Shown here piece after piece: positions 46,974 to 57,215 of a stretch of DNA of 64,000 nucleotides. The stretch lies in NCBI GenBank assembly GCA_964017045.1, contig OZ024802.1:31148793-31212792 (forward strand). The letters run 5' to 3'. Origin of the DNA: Omphiscola glabra (lineage: Eukaryota; Mollusca; Gastropoda; Lymnaeidae). The position numbers and the translations under genes are program-made. Position 1 is the stretch's first letter, and every line of letters begins with the position of its first letter. The notes beneath the pieces are model-generated. The model ran no database searches, had not been told where the DNA came from, and saw nothing but the letters and a program-made list of their open reading frames with translations.

Positions 46974-47439
46974 CTTGCTTTCTCTAGGATGTTTCTAAAA
47001 ATGCCAAGATGTTTTATGTACAAGCAGTGCTTAGATGGAACCAATAGATTTTTCTTTACCTTTCTTGTTTTTAGAGAAAGACAATCGTCGGTGATTTTTT
47101 TCTTCTTCTTCTGTGGGCTTTACTTCCCCTCAAACTTCCTGTTGAGTGTGGATAGCGTTGAATGAACACATAATTTGATGACGTCATCAATGAATGTCAA
47201 CAATACAATTATAACAGAAATCTTATACTGTCACATTAGCCGGTAGACCAACGGTCCTGTTTTGTTTTGTTTCTTGTATGATTATTTCTTTGAATATAAC
47301 GCAAAGGTTCTCAAAACGTGTATAAACTGACATACAGCCATACAACAAATCAAGTTAACTTTAAGTACTTCAAAAAAATAGTAGTGATAATGTAATTTAG
47401 TTGTCAAGAGAATTATAATTGATTGTTGCTCAACTTTCT
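46974..47439. other. 5' flank of the 187-aa gene and intergenic DNA
   Basis: No exon or promoter element can be supported. Confidence 0.4.
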
Positions 47440-47540
47440 GAACGGACCGTGTTGTAACACTGTGCGGGCCGTGTTGTAGCACTGTGCGGACCGTGTTGTA
47501 ACATACAGCGGACCGTGTTGTAACACTGTGCGGACGGCAG
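47440..47540. repeat. ~22-bp minisatellite, 4-5 copies
   Basis: Unit CGGACCGTGTTGTAACACTG plus TG. Confidence 0.93.
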
Positions 47541-47696
47541 CTCAAATATTGGGGGGGGGGGGGGAGAGGGTTCGTTTGGAGTTAATTCAACATGAATCTA
47601 TTGCAGTATTCCGTGTTTGCGTTACAGATTCATTCTTGAGCTACTCACGCCAGGGACATCATCGCCTCACAATGTGCGTGAGTCCCCTTAAAGCCC

Positions 47697-47758
47697 TGGC
47701 CCCAACCCTAACCCCAACCCTAACCCTAACCCTAACCCTAACCCCAACCCCTACCCTA
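47697..47758. repeat. Interstitial telomere-type repeat (CCCTAA)n
   Basis: About ten CCCTAA/CCCCAA units. TTAGGG is the usual molluscan and metazoan telomere repeat; here it is internal and partly degenerate. Confidence 0.85.
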
Positions 47759-48520
47759 ATCAACGGTTACATAATTTACGTAAATTGTAAACAAAAAACG
47801 AATTATTACTTTTTTTAAAAAAGCACTTACCTTAAACACAACACAACACTTCTGATCGTCCGTCACCACGAAGCTTAGAGTACCACAACAAACGTACGGC
47901 GTTGCTACAGAGTAACAGTGGGACAACAACCCCCTCCCCACCCGACCCCACCCCCTTCTTCGAAAGCGTTGACGGTATAAATCAGCTACTCCGTAAATCA
48001 ATAAATCGATATACTGATCTCGTGCCAGGAAAACTTCCCACATAACAACACAAGACTTCACCCGCCTGATAGGGTTCGATAGAGCTGATCAGAGTGATCG
48101 ATAAACGCGTCGATCGGCCGTGTTGACGCGTCAGTCGTGTCAATGAATGTGTCGTGACACACTACGACGCGTGTGTCTAAATCTAGACATTGGAACGTTA
48201 CATGATGTGTGTAAATTATAAGTACCAAAAAATCATTACATTGAGATTGTCGTTTGTACACAGAACCCCAAATTATTATTATTATTAGTTGTGATAATAA
48301 TATAAAATACATTTATGTAATAAAGAACAGCTGTATAGAAACAAAACAAAAACAAAACAAAAACAAATGCATATTCACCTCTATTCCCCGATGCCCCCCC
48401 CCCCCCCCCCGGTGAACTTGGTTAATAAAATGAACTACATGGGGCCACACTCTGGACATGTTGAGAACTCTCAGTTTTAAGTAAAACCCGGTGAATCGGA
48501 ATGTTACACTTGGGTTCTTG
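47759..48520. other. Intergenic DNA
   Basis: Nothing supported. C-run at 48395-48410 and a small AAACAAAA tract. Confidence 0.45.
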
Positions 48521-48524
48521 GATA

Positions 48525-48645
48525 TTCATGGTTTTTTCACAACAATGTTCATCGTTTGTTCACAACAATGTTCATGGTTTGTTCACAACAATGTTTATGG
48601 TTTGTTCACAACAATGTTTATGGTTTGTTCACAACAACCGTTTGT
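48525..48645. repeat. 24-bp minisatellite, 5 copies
   Basis: Unit TTCACAACAATGTTCATGGT plus TTG. Confidence 0.93.
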
Positions 48646-48689
48646 ACAACGAATTTCGGGGGTTTGTTAAAAAAATAATGTTCATTTTG

Positions 48690-48772
48690 TGGTTTGTAGT
48701 TTGTTGTAGAATGTTTGTAGTTTGTTGTAGAATGTTTGTAGTTTGTTGTAGAATGTTTGTAATTTGTTGAAA
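48690..48772. repeat. 21-bp minisatellite, 4 copies
   Basis: Unit TAGTTTGTTGTAGAATGTTTG. Confidence 0.93.
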
Positions 48773-49305
48773 ATCTTGGCATCAAATAAAAGCGAAACTA
48801 CATTTGAACATCAAACTGTATTTTCTGCTAAAACGAAATTCGGACTCTTCTTTTGGTTGTAACTCTTCAATGCCAGTAAACACATTTACAAAAAGAACTT
48901 AAAAAACGTTAACAACATAAAACAAAGAAACAAAGATGTTTTTGGTAATGTAACATATGAATTTTTAAAGATGTTTATCATTTATGCAAAGATTTCAGAA
49001 AATATCATAATGATGTTATCAGTTACTCATGCAACCCAAGTTGGGATTTTAAAAAAAATCATAATTAATAGTCACTTTAACACACACCCCACCCACTTCC
49101 CCATATCTTCGTGTGTTCTATAAAAATACACATTGGTTGTGACATTGCGTGATGTGATATTAAGTGAACTAATTTTTTTCACAATGTGATTTTTCATAGG
49201 CGGAATCATTAGTGACCCCCCCCCCCCCAAACCATCGTAAGAAATCGCCGAATTAAGGCCACGAAGTGTTACCCCCCCCCCCCCCCCGTTCATAAACTAC
49301 ATCGA
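48773..49305. other. AT-rich DNA with C-runs
   Basis: C-runs at 49217-49228 and 49272-49287. No gene. Confidence 0.5.
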
Positions 49306-49540
49306 CCTAATGGGAGTCACTCACTCTACTGGGAGTCACTCACTCTACTGGGAGTCACTCACTCCACTGGGAGTCACTCACTCTACTGGGAGTCACTCAC
49401 TCTACTGGGAGTCACTCACTCTAATGGGAGTCACTCACTCCACTGAGAGTCACTCACTCTACTGGGAGTCACTCACTCTACTGGGAGTCACTCACTCCAC
49501 TGAGAGTCACTCACTCTACTGTGAGTCACTCACTCTACTA
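49306..49540. repeat. 19-bp minisatellite, about 12 copies
   Basis: Unit TACTGGGAGTCACTCACTC. Confidence 0.95.
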
Positions 49541-49790
49541 TAGCTAAACAAAAAAAATAGATATATAATCTTTGGGATGTTAGGTGTAAAGCAATAACAT
49601 AGGACCATGCACCACTGTGTGATGTGAACTAAATCAACCCATTGAATCAGAAAACTGTCACATTAATGAAGTAGTTAGGATATATTAATCATCATAATGA
49701 CGTGGGGGTCACTGTTCCATTAGTGATGTAATTGGGATACATTAAACATTGCCCCCCCCCCCACACACACAGACCAAAAATCAAGAAGTT

Positions 49791-50297
49791 CTACAGCATC
49801 AGACGATTGGGCGGAGTGTTCAGAGAGCTCCACGTGTTCATGTCGTCGCAGAACGAGCGAGGCGGCGGGAGGCCACTCTGGTAGAGAAACCCGCTGTTGA
49901 GTAGACGACTCTGCACCCCGGTGCCGGGAATGGCCATCTCCGGCATCAGAACCTCCTGAGGCCTCGGCTGGACGACCCGGGCGTAGTGCAGCCGGTGGAA
50001 GGGCGTCTGGACGCAGTGGAGGTCGCACGGCGGCCCGCTGTCGTCCCAGTAGTGGGTGGTGTACGCCAGCGGATGGGACGGCAGACCGAAGCGCCCCGGT
50101 CCGAACGGCAGCGGCTGATTGGTCGGCAGGCGAGGGAAGGCGAACGGGCCGTAGTAGCCCACCGGAAACGGGTCGCAGAGGTCAGAGTGCATGTTATTCT
50201 TATCCGCGTAGCCAAGCATCCGGTACATCGGCGGCCCCTCCTCTATGCGGATGAGCCGGGCGTGGAGGGGAGGGTAGCGGGGAACCCTTTGCATCAT
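49791..50297 (-). CDS. Uncharacterised 168-aa protein, paralogue of the 187-aa gene
   Basis: ATG-ATG at 50297 to TAG at 49791, 168 codons, strongly GC-rich. Carries IRIEEGPPMYRMLG (16-29), FPVGYYGPFAFP (44-55), HPLAYTTHYWDDSG (75-88) and QPRPQEVLMPEMAI (110-123). All of these have counterparts in the same order in the 46410-46973 product, and GPPMYR is also in the 163-aa protein. No signal peptide, membrane segment or known enzyme motif; most likely an intracellular structural protein. A possible acceptor (TTTTAACATTCAAG) directly precedes the ATG, so a 5' exon may exist. The upstream exon at 55455-55568 would fit in phase only if an internal acceptor at CAAAG|G were used. Confidence 0.85.
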   Translation of the reverse strand: MMQRVPRYPPLHARLIRIEEGPPMYRMLGYADKNNMHSDLCDPFPVGYYGPFAFPRLPTNQPLPFGPGRFGLPSHPLAYTTHYWDDSGPPCDLHCVQTPFHRLHYARVVQPRPQEVLMPEMAIPGTGVQSRLLNSGFLYQSGLPPPRSFCDDMNTWSSLNTPPNRLML

Positions 50298-50548
50298 CTT
50301 GAATGTTAAAACAAATAATTATTCCTCTTCTGATTCTTCTGAACCCTGGACGAATAAAGAATTTTTTTTTCTTTTATGGCGAATTATAAATGGACTTTTT
50401 ATATACAAAATTAACCTCACACGTTTTCTTGTTTAAAAATGTCAATCAAAGTTGTCATAAAATGATAGACTGGGGTAATCATAAATCGAATACAGATAAC
50501 AGATCAGTCATAGTTTGCGATTCGCTGCCTTTTTATGAGTGTGTGCGT

Positions 50549-50600
50549 CAGGGGCGTAGCTAGGACTAGTGCCGCACTAGGCGGGACAATAGTTTTAACA
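50549..50600. mobile_element. Solo MITE end, CAGGGGCGTAGCTAGG
   Basis: CAGGGGCGTAGCTAGGACTA is the left end of the CAGTGGCGTAGC-type family. The rest is replaced by the adjoining 30-bp array. Confidence 0.5.
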
Positions 50601-50629
50601 CCCCTCCTACGGAAAAAAAAACAACGCTG

Positions 50630-51205
50630 CTCCCCAAAAGATGCCCACCTGGTCACTTCCTCCCCAAAAGATGCCCACCTGGTCACTTCCTCCCCAAAAG
50701 ATGCCCACCTGGTCACTTCCTCCCCAAAAGATGCCCACCTGGTCACTTCCTCCCCAAAAGATGCAAACCTGGTCACTTCCTCCCCAAAAGATGCCCACTT
50801 GGTCACTTCCTCCCCAAAAGATGCCAACCTGGTCACTTCCTCCCCAAAAGATTTCCACCTGGTCACTTCCTCCCCAAAAGATGCCCACCTGGTCACTTCC
50901 TCCCCAAAAGATGCCCACTTGGTCACTTCCTCCCCAAAAGATGCCCACCTGGTCACTTCCTCCCCAAAAGATGCCCACCTGGTCACTTCCTCCCCAAAAG
51001 ATGCCCACCTGGTCACTTCCTCCCAAAAAGATTTCCACCTGGTCACTTCCTCCCCAAAAGATGCCCACCTAGTCACTTCCTCCCCAAAAGATGCCCACCT
51101 GGTCACTTCCTCCCCAAAAGATGCCCACCTGGTCACTTCCTCCCCAAAAGATTTCCACCTGGTCACTTCCTCCCCAAAAGATGCCCACCTGGTCACTTCC
51201 TCCCC
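50630..51205. repeat. 30-bp minisatellite, 19 copies
   Basis: Unit CACCTGGTCACTTCCTCCCC plus AAAAGATGCC, with TTTCC and ACTTGG variants. Long ORFs on both strands follow from the period. Confidence 0.96.
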
Positions 51206-51405
51206 CCCAAAATTTCTCTTCCAAACAGTAAAAATACTGCCACCTAATATGTCATCATAAACAGACTAACTCACCATGGACCCAGTCAAGCCCTTAGCCG
51301 GACTTTGACACAGCCAATTTTACTACGTCAACTACATGGCAACTCTTACTCTTACTGAAATATATCAAGTGGCCATATTATCGTCTTCTTTGACTTCTTC
51401 TAAAT

Positions 51406-51581
51406 CAGTGGTTCTCAACCTTCCTAAATGCCGCGACCCTTTATAACAGTTCCCCATGTTGTGGCGACCGCCAACCACAAAATTATTTTCGTTGCTACTT
51501 CATAACTGTAGAGTATATGTGTTTTCCGATGGTCTTGGGCGACCCCTGTGAAATGGTCGTTCGACAAGTTGAGAACCGCTG
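51406..51581. mobile_element. SPIN-like hAT MITE, copy 4
   Basis: CAGTGGTTCTCAACCTTCCT at the left, AGTTGAGAACCGCTG at the right. GCCGCGACCC, ACAAAATTATTTTCGTTGC and TTTTCCGATGGTCTTGGGCG inside. Flanks TTCTAAAT and TTCTACAT (7 of 8, central TA). 176 bp. Confidence 0.9.
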
Positions 51582-51723
51582 TTCTACATATTAAGGCCCC
51601 ACGATCAATGTATTGACTTTTATCATTCTCGATTTCTGGGATAGTATCAGATAGCACAGTAAATATCTTCTGTTTATACTTGATAATATAGTAACTTGAC
51701 TCGACATGCTTGAAACAACAACC

Positions 51724-52004
51724 GGTAAATGTGAAGAGATATCGCCGCGTGCCGACATCTTGGTTGCCGCGACCCTGCCAACTCATGTCCTAAATGTATC
51801 CCTAAACCTAAAACCTAAATCTATCCCTAAACCTAACCCGAACCCTAAACTTATCCCTAACCTGGGTTTCGACCCTATCGGAAACAGGGTTTTGACCCTA
51901 TCGGAACCAGGGTTTTGACCCTATCGGAACCAGGGTTTTGACCCTATCGGAACCAGGGACAAAACACGCAAATGACGTCATGGCGATATCTCTTCGCATT
52001 AGCC
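51724..52004. mobile_element. TIR element with minisatellite core, copy Y (best preserved)
   Basis: Left GGTAAATGTGAAGAGATATC and right GATATCTCTTCGCATTAGCC are inverted repeats matching at 20 of 23 positions through CGCC/GGCG. A perfect 8-bp target duplication CAACAACC lies at 51716-51723 and 52005-52012. The core contains both repeat types of the family: a few CCTAAACCTAACC words, then four GGAACCAGGGTTTTGACCC units (the 23-bp unit of copy Z in opposite orientation). GCCGACATCTTGGTTGCCGC and AATGACGTCATGG are subterminal. Confidence 0.9.
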
Positions 52005-52012
52005 CAACAACC

Positions 52013-52369
52013 TTCTTTTACCTGGGTCCACTAAAAATAATCGTTATAACCAGGGTTCCGATGTTACACCCAAGAGCATATTTCTTTTTCAGCCACTTTA
52101 TATAAAATTGTTTTTTTTTTAAAATAGGGTTCATGATGTGATCGGTGCGTTCATTAGTCACACGCACCTCGGAGAACGATGCAGTGTTCTATTAATAAAT
52201 AACAAATTTTTGTAGTTTACTTTTTGATTACACGCCAAGTGTTAAAAAATAATAATAATTCATAATACACCAGACTTTATCAAGTTTATATCAATCAAAA
52301 AAACATAATTCTCTATGTAACAATGCCCCAGCAAACAATTATCTCACCCCACAGAAGCCAGGTCGATTC
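52013..52369. other. AT-rich intergenic DNA
   Basis: Nothing supported. Confidence 0.4.
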
Positions 52370-52600
52370 ACCAGAGCCGAACACTCACCAAACACTGACT
52401 TAACCTCTGACAACCCCATGAGCAATTACACCCGGAACAATAGCAAATGCTTCACTGTGCCTCGGAGTAACACAGTGCAACATAAACAATCATTCTTCCC
52501 ACGCACAATAATCGCTTGGAACCACCTGGACAATATCGCCGTGAATTCGACATCTATCGAAAGCTTCAAGGCTGCCCCGGCATCTGCTAGGAGCCGTTAG
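52370..52600 (+). pseudogene. LINE RT C-terminal fragment
   Basis: The plus frame ending TAG at 52600 reads MSNYTRNNSKCFTVPRSNTV, QHKQSFFPRTIIAWNHLDN, then STSIESFKA. The SFFPRTI..WN.L pattern is the standard C-terminus of many animal LINE reverse transcriptases. 5'-truncated relic. Confidence 0.75.
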
Positions 52601-53080
52601 GATGGCAGCATCGCTTCCCCAACCGTTGCACGTAATCCAGTACATGGATGCAGCAACGTACCCTACCTGAACCAGAAGAACTGCGCTAGATGAGTTTCTA
52701 AAAGAATACCTCATGTGCGTAATATTTTCTTGTTCTACGGAAATTAATAACGTTCAGAGGCGTGAAATCTTTGTGAGGTTGCGAACCGGGGGGAAAAAAA
52801 GGTGGTTTGGTGGGGGGGGGGGGGCTAGTTACATGGTTAATATTTCTGGTATAATATAAAGAGTGGTAAAACGTGGGAGGAACTGACCAATGGGTGTGGT
52901 AGTTGGTTTTTGGAATGGAGAGAACAGTGTTGGAATGAACAGAGACCGTTGCAATTGTATCAAGATTTTGTTGATAAAATTAAGATTTTGTGTTAGAAAA
53001 TAAATTCGGGGCGGGGCCTATGAAAGTGCGGGGCCCATTGCGGCCGCATAGGTTGCAATGGCCTAAGGCCGGCCCTGATC
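52601..53080. other. Intergenic DNA
   Basis: No gene. CTAAGGCCGGCCCTGATCATC at about 53061-53081 may be a hAT-like end. G-run at about 52813. Confidence 0.4.
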
Positions 53081-53280
53081 ATCATCATCATGTCCCTTAG
53101 TCCTTGGACCGTTGGGGCGCCACAGACGACATGAAAACTATCCTTCTCCATTCCTCTCGGTCTTCTGCACTACGCTTAGCATCGCCTAGTTTTAATCCCG
53201 TCCACTCTTTGATGTTTTCTTCCCATCTTTTTCTCAGTCTTCCTCTTCTTCTTCTTCCTCCTCTAGTTGTGCCCTCCATT
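53081..53280 (-). mobile_element. LINE 3' fragment, copy 3
   Basis: The minus frame ending at 53097 reads GTTRGGRRRRGRLRKRWEEN, IKEWTGLKLGDAKRSAEDRE, SSVAPQRSKD. It has the (CAT)n end at 53079-53091, same family as 575-820 and 10350-10545. Confidence 0.8.
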
Positions 53281-54270
53281 TATTGATAACATTATCAAGT
53301 AAAAGTAAAAGAAGATTTATGTTATGTAGACGTTTAGTAGTCGTTGGAATTCGTGTTGCATAATTCCAGGCATCTTCATGGTTTGTGAAACGCATTTCCT
53401 GATGTGAATGTCGATATGAAAATCAGTCACTGTTTGCAACACATCGTTGCTCGGGTATTATTTATAACTATATATGATAGTGACCGTTGTATTAATTTTA
53501 GAATTTATAAACAACAAAAAGACAATAAACAACCCGGAAACACAAGGCAAGGACAAAATGGCGAATCGCCCAAGATGGAGTCGACCGGAAGTAGGCTTGT
53601 ATTGGTACGGAGGAAAATAATTTATTCATACATGTTGAGGGGTTAAAATACACAGGGTAATCACAGAGGGTTTGGAGGGGATCTATCTACGTTAATATTA
53701 CGTTAAGATTACGTTAATATATCTAAGTTAAGGTTACTTATTCTGTGGCGTAGCCATAAATATTGGCTGAGGTTTTGACATAATTTGTATTAAAAATTCT
53801 GACTCTAGTTTCCAGAGTCGGCCCCTTTCATCGCCGTTATTTTCTTAAACAACACAAGAATGCTGACATAGCCTTACCACTTACGGCCCTGGTATCAGCT
53901 CCGTAACCAGAGTTTGTTTCAAAGGTGTACCTTGTATAAATTGAGTGTCCTTGAAAGGGGGCGTACACGCCTTAAGATATATGGGGTTTGAGTAACAAGG
54001 GCGCACATGACATAACAGTAAAGGGGGGGGGGCATTTAATAAAAGTTGACCAAGATATATAAGTAGAGTGGAATGAACAGGGGCGTACATGATATAGTAG
54101 TAGGGTGGCATTTAATAAATGGTGCCCATAACATATGGGCGGAGAAACACAAGGGCATGCAAGATATAAACAGAATGTTGTCTTTTCAAAGGGCGTACAT
54201 GACACAAATTGATGGGTTTCGTAAAAAGGGCATAGACCACATAGAAATAGTGTCATTAAAAAGTAACTAC
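53281..54270. other. Intergenic DNA
   Basis: No exon supported. From about 53990 words such as GGGCGTACATGAC begin and build into the next array. Confidence 0.45.
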
Positions 54271-54692
54271 ATGACTTTAAACTGATTGGTTCAAGTAACA
54301 TGGGCGTACATGACTTTAAATAGATTGGTTCAAGTAACATGGGCGTACATGACTTTAAATAGATTGGTTCAAGTAACATGGGCGTACATGACTTTAAATA
54401 GATTGGTTCAAGTAACATGGGCGTACATGACTTTAAATAGATTGGTTCAAGTAACATGGGTGTACATGACTTTAAATAGATTGGTTCAAGTAACATGGGC
54501 GTCCTTGACTTTAAATAGCTCGGTTCAAGTAACATGGGCGTACATGACTTTCAATAGATCGGTTCAAGTAACATGGGCGTCCTTGACTTTAAATAGATCG
54601 GTTCAAGTAACATGGGCGTACATGACTTTAAATAGATCGGTTCAAGTAACAAGGGCGTACATGACTATAAATAGATCGATTCAAGTAACATA
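54271..54692. repeat. 39-bp minisatellite, about 11 copies
   Basis: The unit contains ATGACTTTAAATAGATTGGT and TCAAGTAACATGGGCGTAC. Confidence 0.95.
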
Positions 54693-54764
54693 AATTGTGT
54701 GTTATGAACAAGTACGTACATAATATTTATAAATTAAAAAAATATATATAAAAGTCAGTCATTA

Positions 54765-54965
54765 ACAAATGGCGTTTATACTAGTAATATAAGGGAGTCA
54801 TTAACAAAGGGCGTTTATACTAGTAATAGAAGGGAGTCATTAACAAAGGGCGTTTATAACAGTAATAGAAGGGGGTCATTAACAAAGGGCGTTTATAATA
54901 TTAATAGAAGGGGGTCATTAACAAAGGGCGTTTATAATATGAATAGAAGGGAATCATTTACAAGG
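54765..54965. repeat. ~40-bp minisatellite, 5 copies
   Basis: The unit contains GTCATTAACAAAGGGCGTTT and ATACTAGTAATAGAAGG. Degenerate copies (GGGCGTCATTTAGAAG) continue to about 55170. Confidence 0.93.
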
Positions 54966-55405
54966 GCGTACATGTTATAAATAGACAGAAGAGCGTTATC
55001 ATAACTTTGGAGGGCATGATGAAAAAAATAGATGGGCTTCATTTAAAAGGGGGGGTAAATGACATCGTTTTGAGGGGCATATCTAAAATAGCGAACATAT
55101 AGGAGGGCGTCATTTAGAAGGGCGCCATTTAGAAGGTCGTTTTTTTAGAAGGGGGCGTCCTTTAGAATGGCGTAAACTGATATATCAGGTGATGTGTATT
55201 TCTATCTTATGTTATATGTTGTTGTTTGGTTGGTATGTATACGTTGTGTATGTTTTTTTGTGTGTTAGTTTATGTGTTCGTTTATGTGTTGGTGTTTATG
55301 TAGCATTATGTGGTGTGCATGTTGGTGCATATGTTGGTGATGCTGGTGAATATGTTGATCTGGAAGTATCTTGTATGGATCCATATTAGTTCAACAGCCA
55401 CTGTA

Positions 55406-55445
55406 AACACACACACACACACACACACGCACACAAACACACATT
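55406..55445. repeat. (AC)n microsatellite
   Basis: CACACA run adjoining the donor side of the candidate exon 55455-55568. Confidence 0.95.
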
Positions 55446-55454
55446 TGTACTCAC

Positions 55455-55568
55455 GTTCCTGGATGTCCAACCCTCGCCACGTGACCCAGGGTATGGGGCG
55501 TCATTGGGTGACTAGGGAACCGTATGATGTCCCAGTCCATAACTTGACCTTCAGCTTGCATCTTTGAA
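55455..55568 (-). CDS. Candidate first coding exon
   Basis: On the minus strand a good acceptor (CCAGTCTTCTCCACAG) precedes TTCAAAG and ATG at 55561. The frame MQAEGQVMDWDIIRFPSHPM, TPHTLGHVARVGHPG runs 35 codons plus two bases to a strong donor, GGAAC|GTGAGTAC. Only this frame is open. The phase-2 end resembles the other genes. No downstream exon is certain; the 49791-50297 gene, on the same strand, is a possible partner. Could also be chance. Confidence 0.45.
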
Positions 55569-55658
55569 CTGTGGAGAAGACTGGTAGACCGACAGAGTTA
55601 AGCACGATGTCTTAAAAACTATGATTAGGTTTATCAGCATTACTTCATGATTCATAGG

Positions 55659-55841
55659 CAGTGGCGTAGTGAAGGGGGGCAAGGGGGGCATCATGCCCCG
55701 GGCGCTACTCACAAGGGGCGCCAAATGGTATATTTTACTATATTATTGTATGGTTTTCGAATAGGGGGGCGCTAAAAAGGTATTGGGGTGCGCTAAAAAG
55801 GTATTGTGCCCCGGGCGCGAGTTAAGCTGGCTACGCCACTG
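55659..55841. mobile_element. hAT-like MITE, CAGTGGCGTAGC family, inverted copy
   Basis: CAGTGGCGTAGTGAAGGGG to GGCTACGCCACTG, 183 bp. The same sequence as 4029-4249 in opposite orientation, including GGCGCCAAATGGTATATTTT and GGGGGGCGCTAAAAAGG. Flanks TTCATAGG and CCCATAGG agree at 6 of 8 bases. Confidence 0.82.
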
Positions 55842-56029
55842 CCCATAGGCATCTTAAAAATGGTTACAAGAAGGAATTTTTTAGAGAATACGAGGCGGAA
55901 TATTAAAGTGCACAGGTGGGACACACATTTTAGGAAATGCTGATTTAGACGAAAGGATACATGGATGATATTCAAAGATTATTTAAAGGCAATTGCAAAT
56001 GAGACATATGGATACACGCCTGGTGTTCA

Positions 56030-56460
56030 AGGACTATTAGATTACAATGGATACAAGAATAACGGATACATTACAAATGGATGTATGCCATATGGATACA
56101 TGACCAATGAAAATATCGCATGGATACATGTAATACGTTTATATGTTTCATATGGATACATGAACAATTGATCAATTTGCCATGGTTAGATGACATATGG
56201 ATACATGTCGTATGAATAAATGACCACTAGATACATGTCCGTTGGATACATGACCCATGGATACATGCCCTATGAATATATGGCCACTAGACACATGTCC
56301 TGTGGATAGATGGCCCATGGATACATGCCCTTTGAATATATGGCCACTAGAAACATGTCCTATGGATACATGACCATGGATACATGTCCTATGAAAACAT
56401 AACCACTAGATAAATTTCCTATGGATAGATGACCTATGGATACATGGGTACATCACCTTT
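56030..56460. repeat. Degenerate GGATACATG repeat
   Basis: Irregular TATGGATACATGACC/ACTAGATACATGTCC units of 17-34 bp. Confidence 0.88.
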
Positions 56461-56544
56461 GAATATGTGAAAGATGTTTTAAAATAAAAGTAAACCCGAC
56501 ACGCACAAACACAAACACAAACACAAAAACATTTCCAGTCACAT

Positions 56545-57215
56545 AAACGCATAGCCACACATATGGTCACAAACACACAGCCATACGCTTACAGACTCAC
56601 ACATATGGTCACAAACACACAGACATACGCTTGCAGACTCACACATATGGTCACAAACACACAGCCATACGCTTACAGACTCACACATATGGTCACAAAC
56701 ACACAGCCATACTCTTACAGACTCACACATATGGTCACAAACACACAGCCATACTCTTACAGACTCACACATATGGTCACAAACACACAGACATACGCTT
56801 ACAGACTCACATATGGCCACAAACACATAGCCATATGCTTACAGACTCACATATGGTCACACAAACACATAACCATACGCTTACAGACTCACATATGGTC
56901 ACACAAACACATAGCCATACTCTTACAGACTCACATATGGTCACACAAACACATAGCCATACTCTTACAGACTCACACATATGGTCACAAACACATAGCC
57001 ATACTCTTACAGACTCACACATATGGCCACAAACACATAGCCATACGCTTACAGACTCACACATATGGCCACAAACACATAGCCATACTCTTACAGACTC
57101 ACACATATGGCCACAAACACATAGCCATACGCTTACAGACTCACACATATGGTCACATAAACACATAGCCATACTCTTACAGACTCATACATATGGTCAC
57201 ACCAACACACAGCCA
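56545..57215. repeat. 42-bp minisatellite, about 16 copies
   Basis: The unit contains CACATATGGTCACAAACACA and CAGCCATACGCTTACAGACT. Confidence 0.96.

Noticed and set aside
50504..51260. 230-240-codon ORFs with LVTSSPKDAH / EEVTRWASFG repeats
   Set aside because: Period effect of a homogeneous 30-bp minisatellite, open on both strands.
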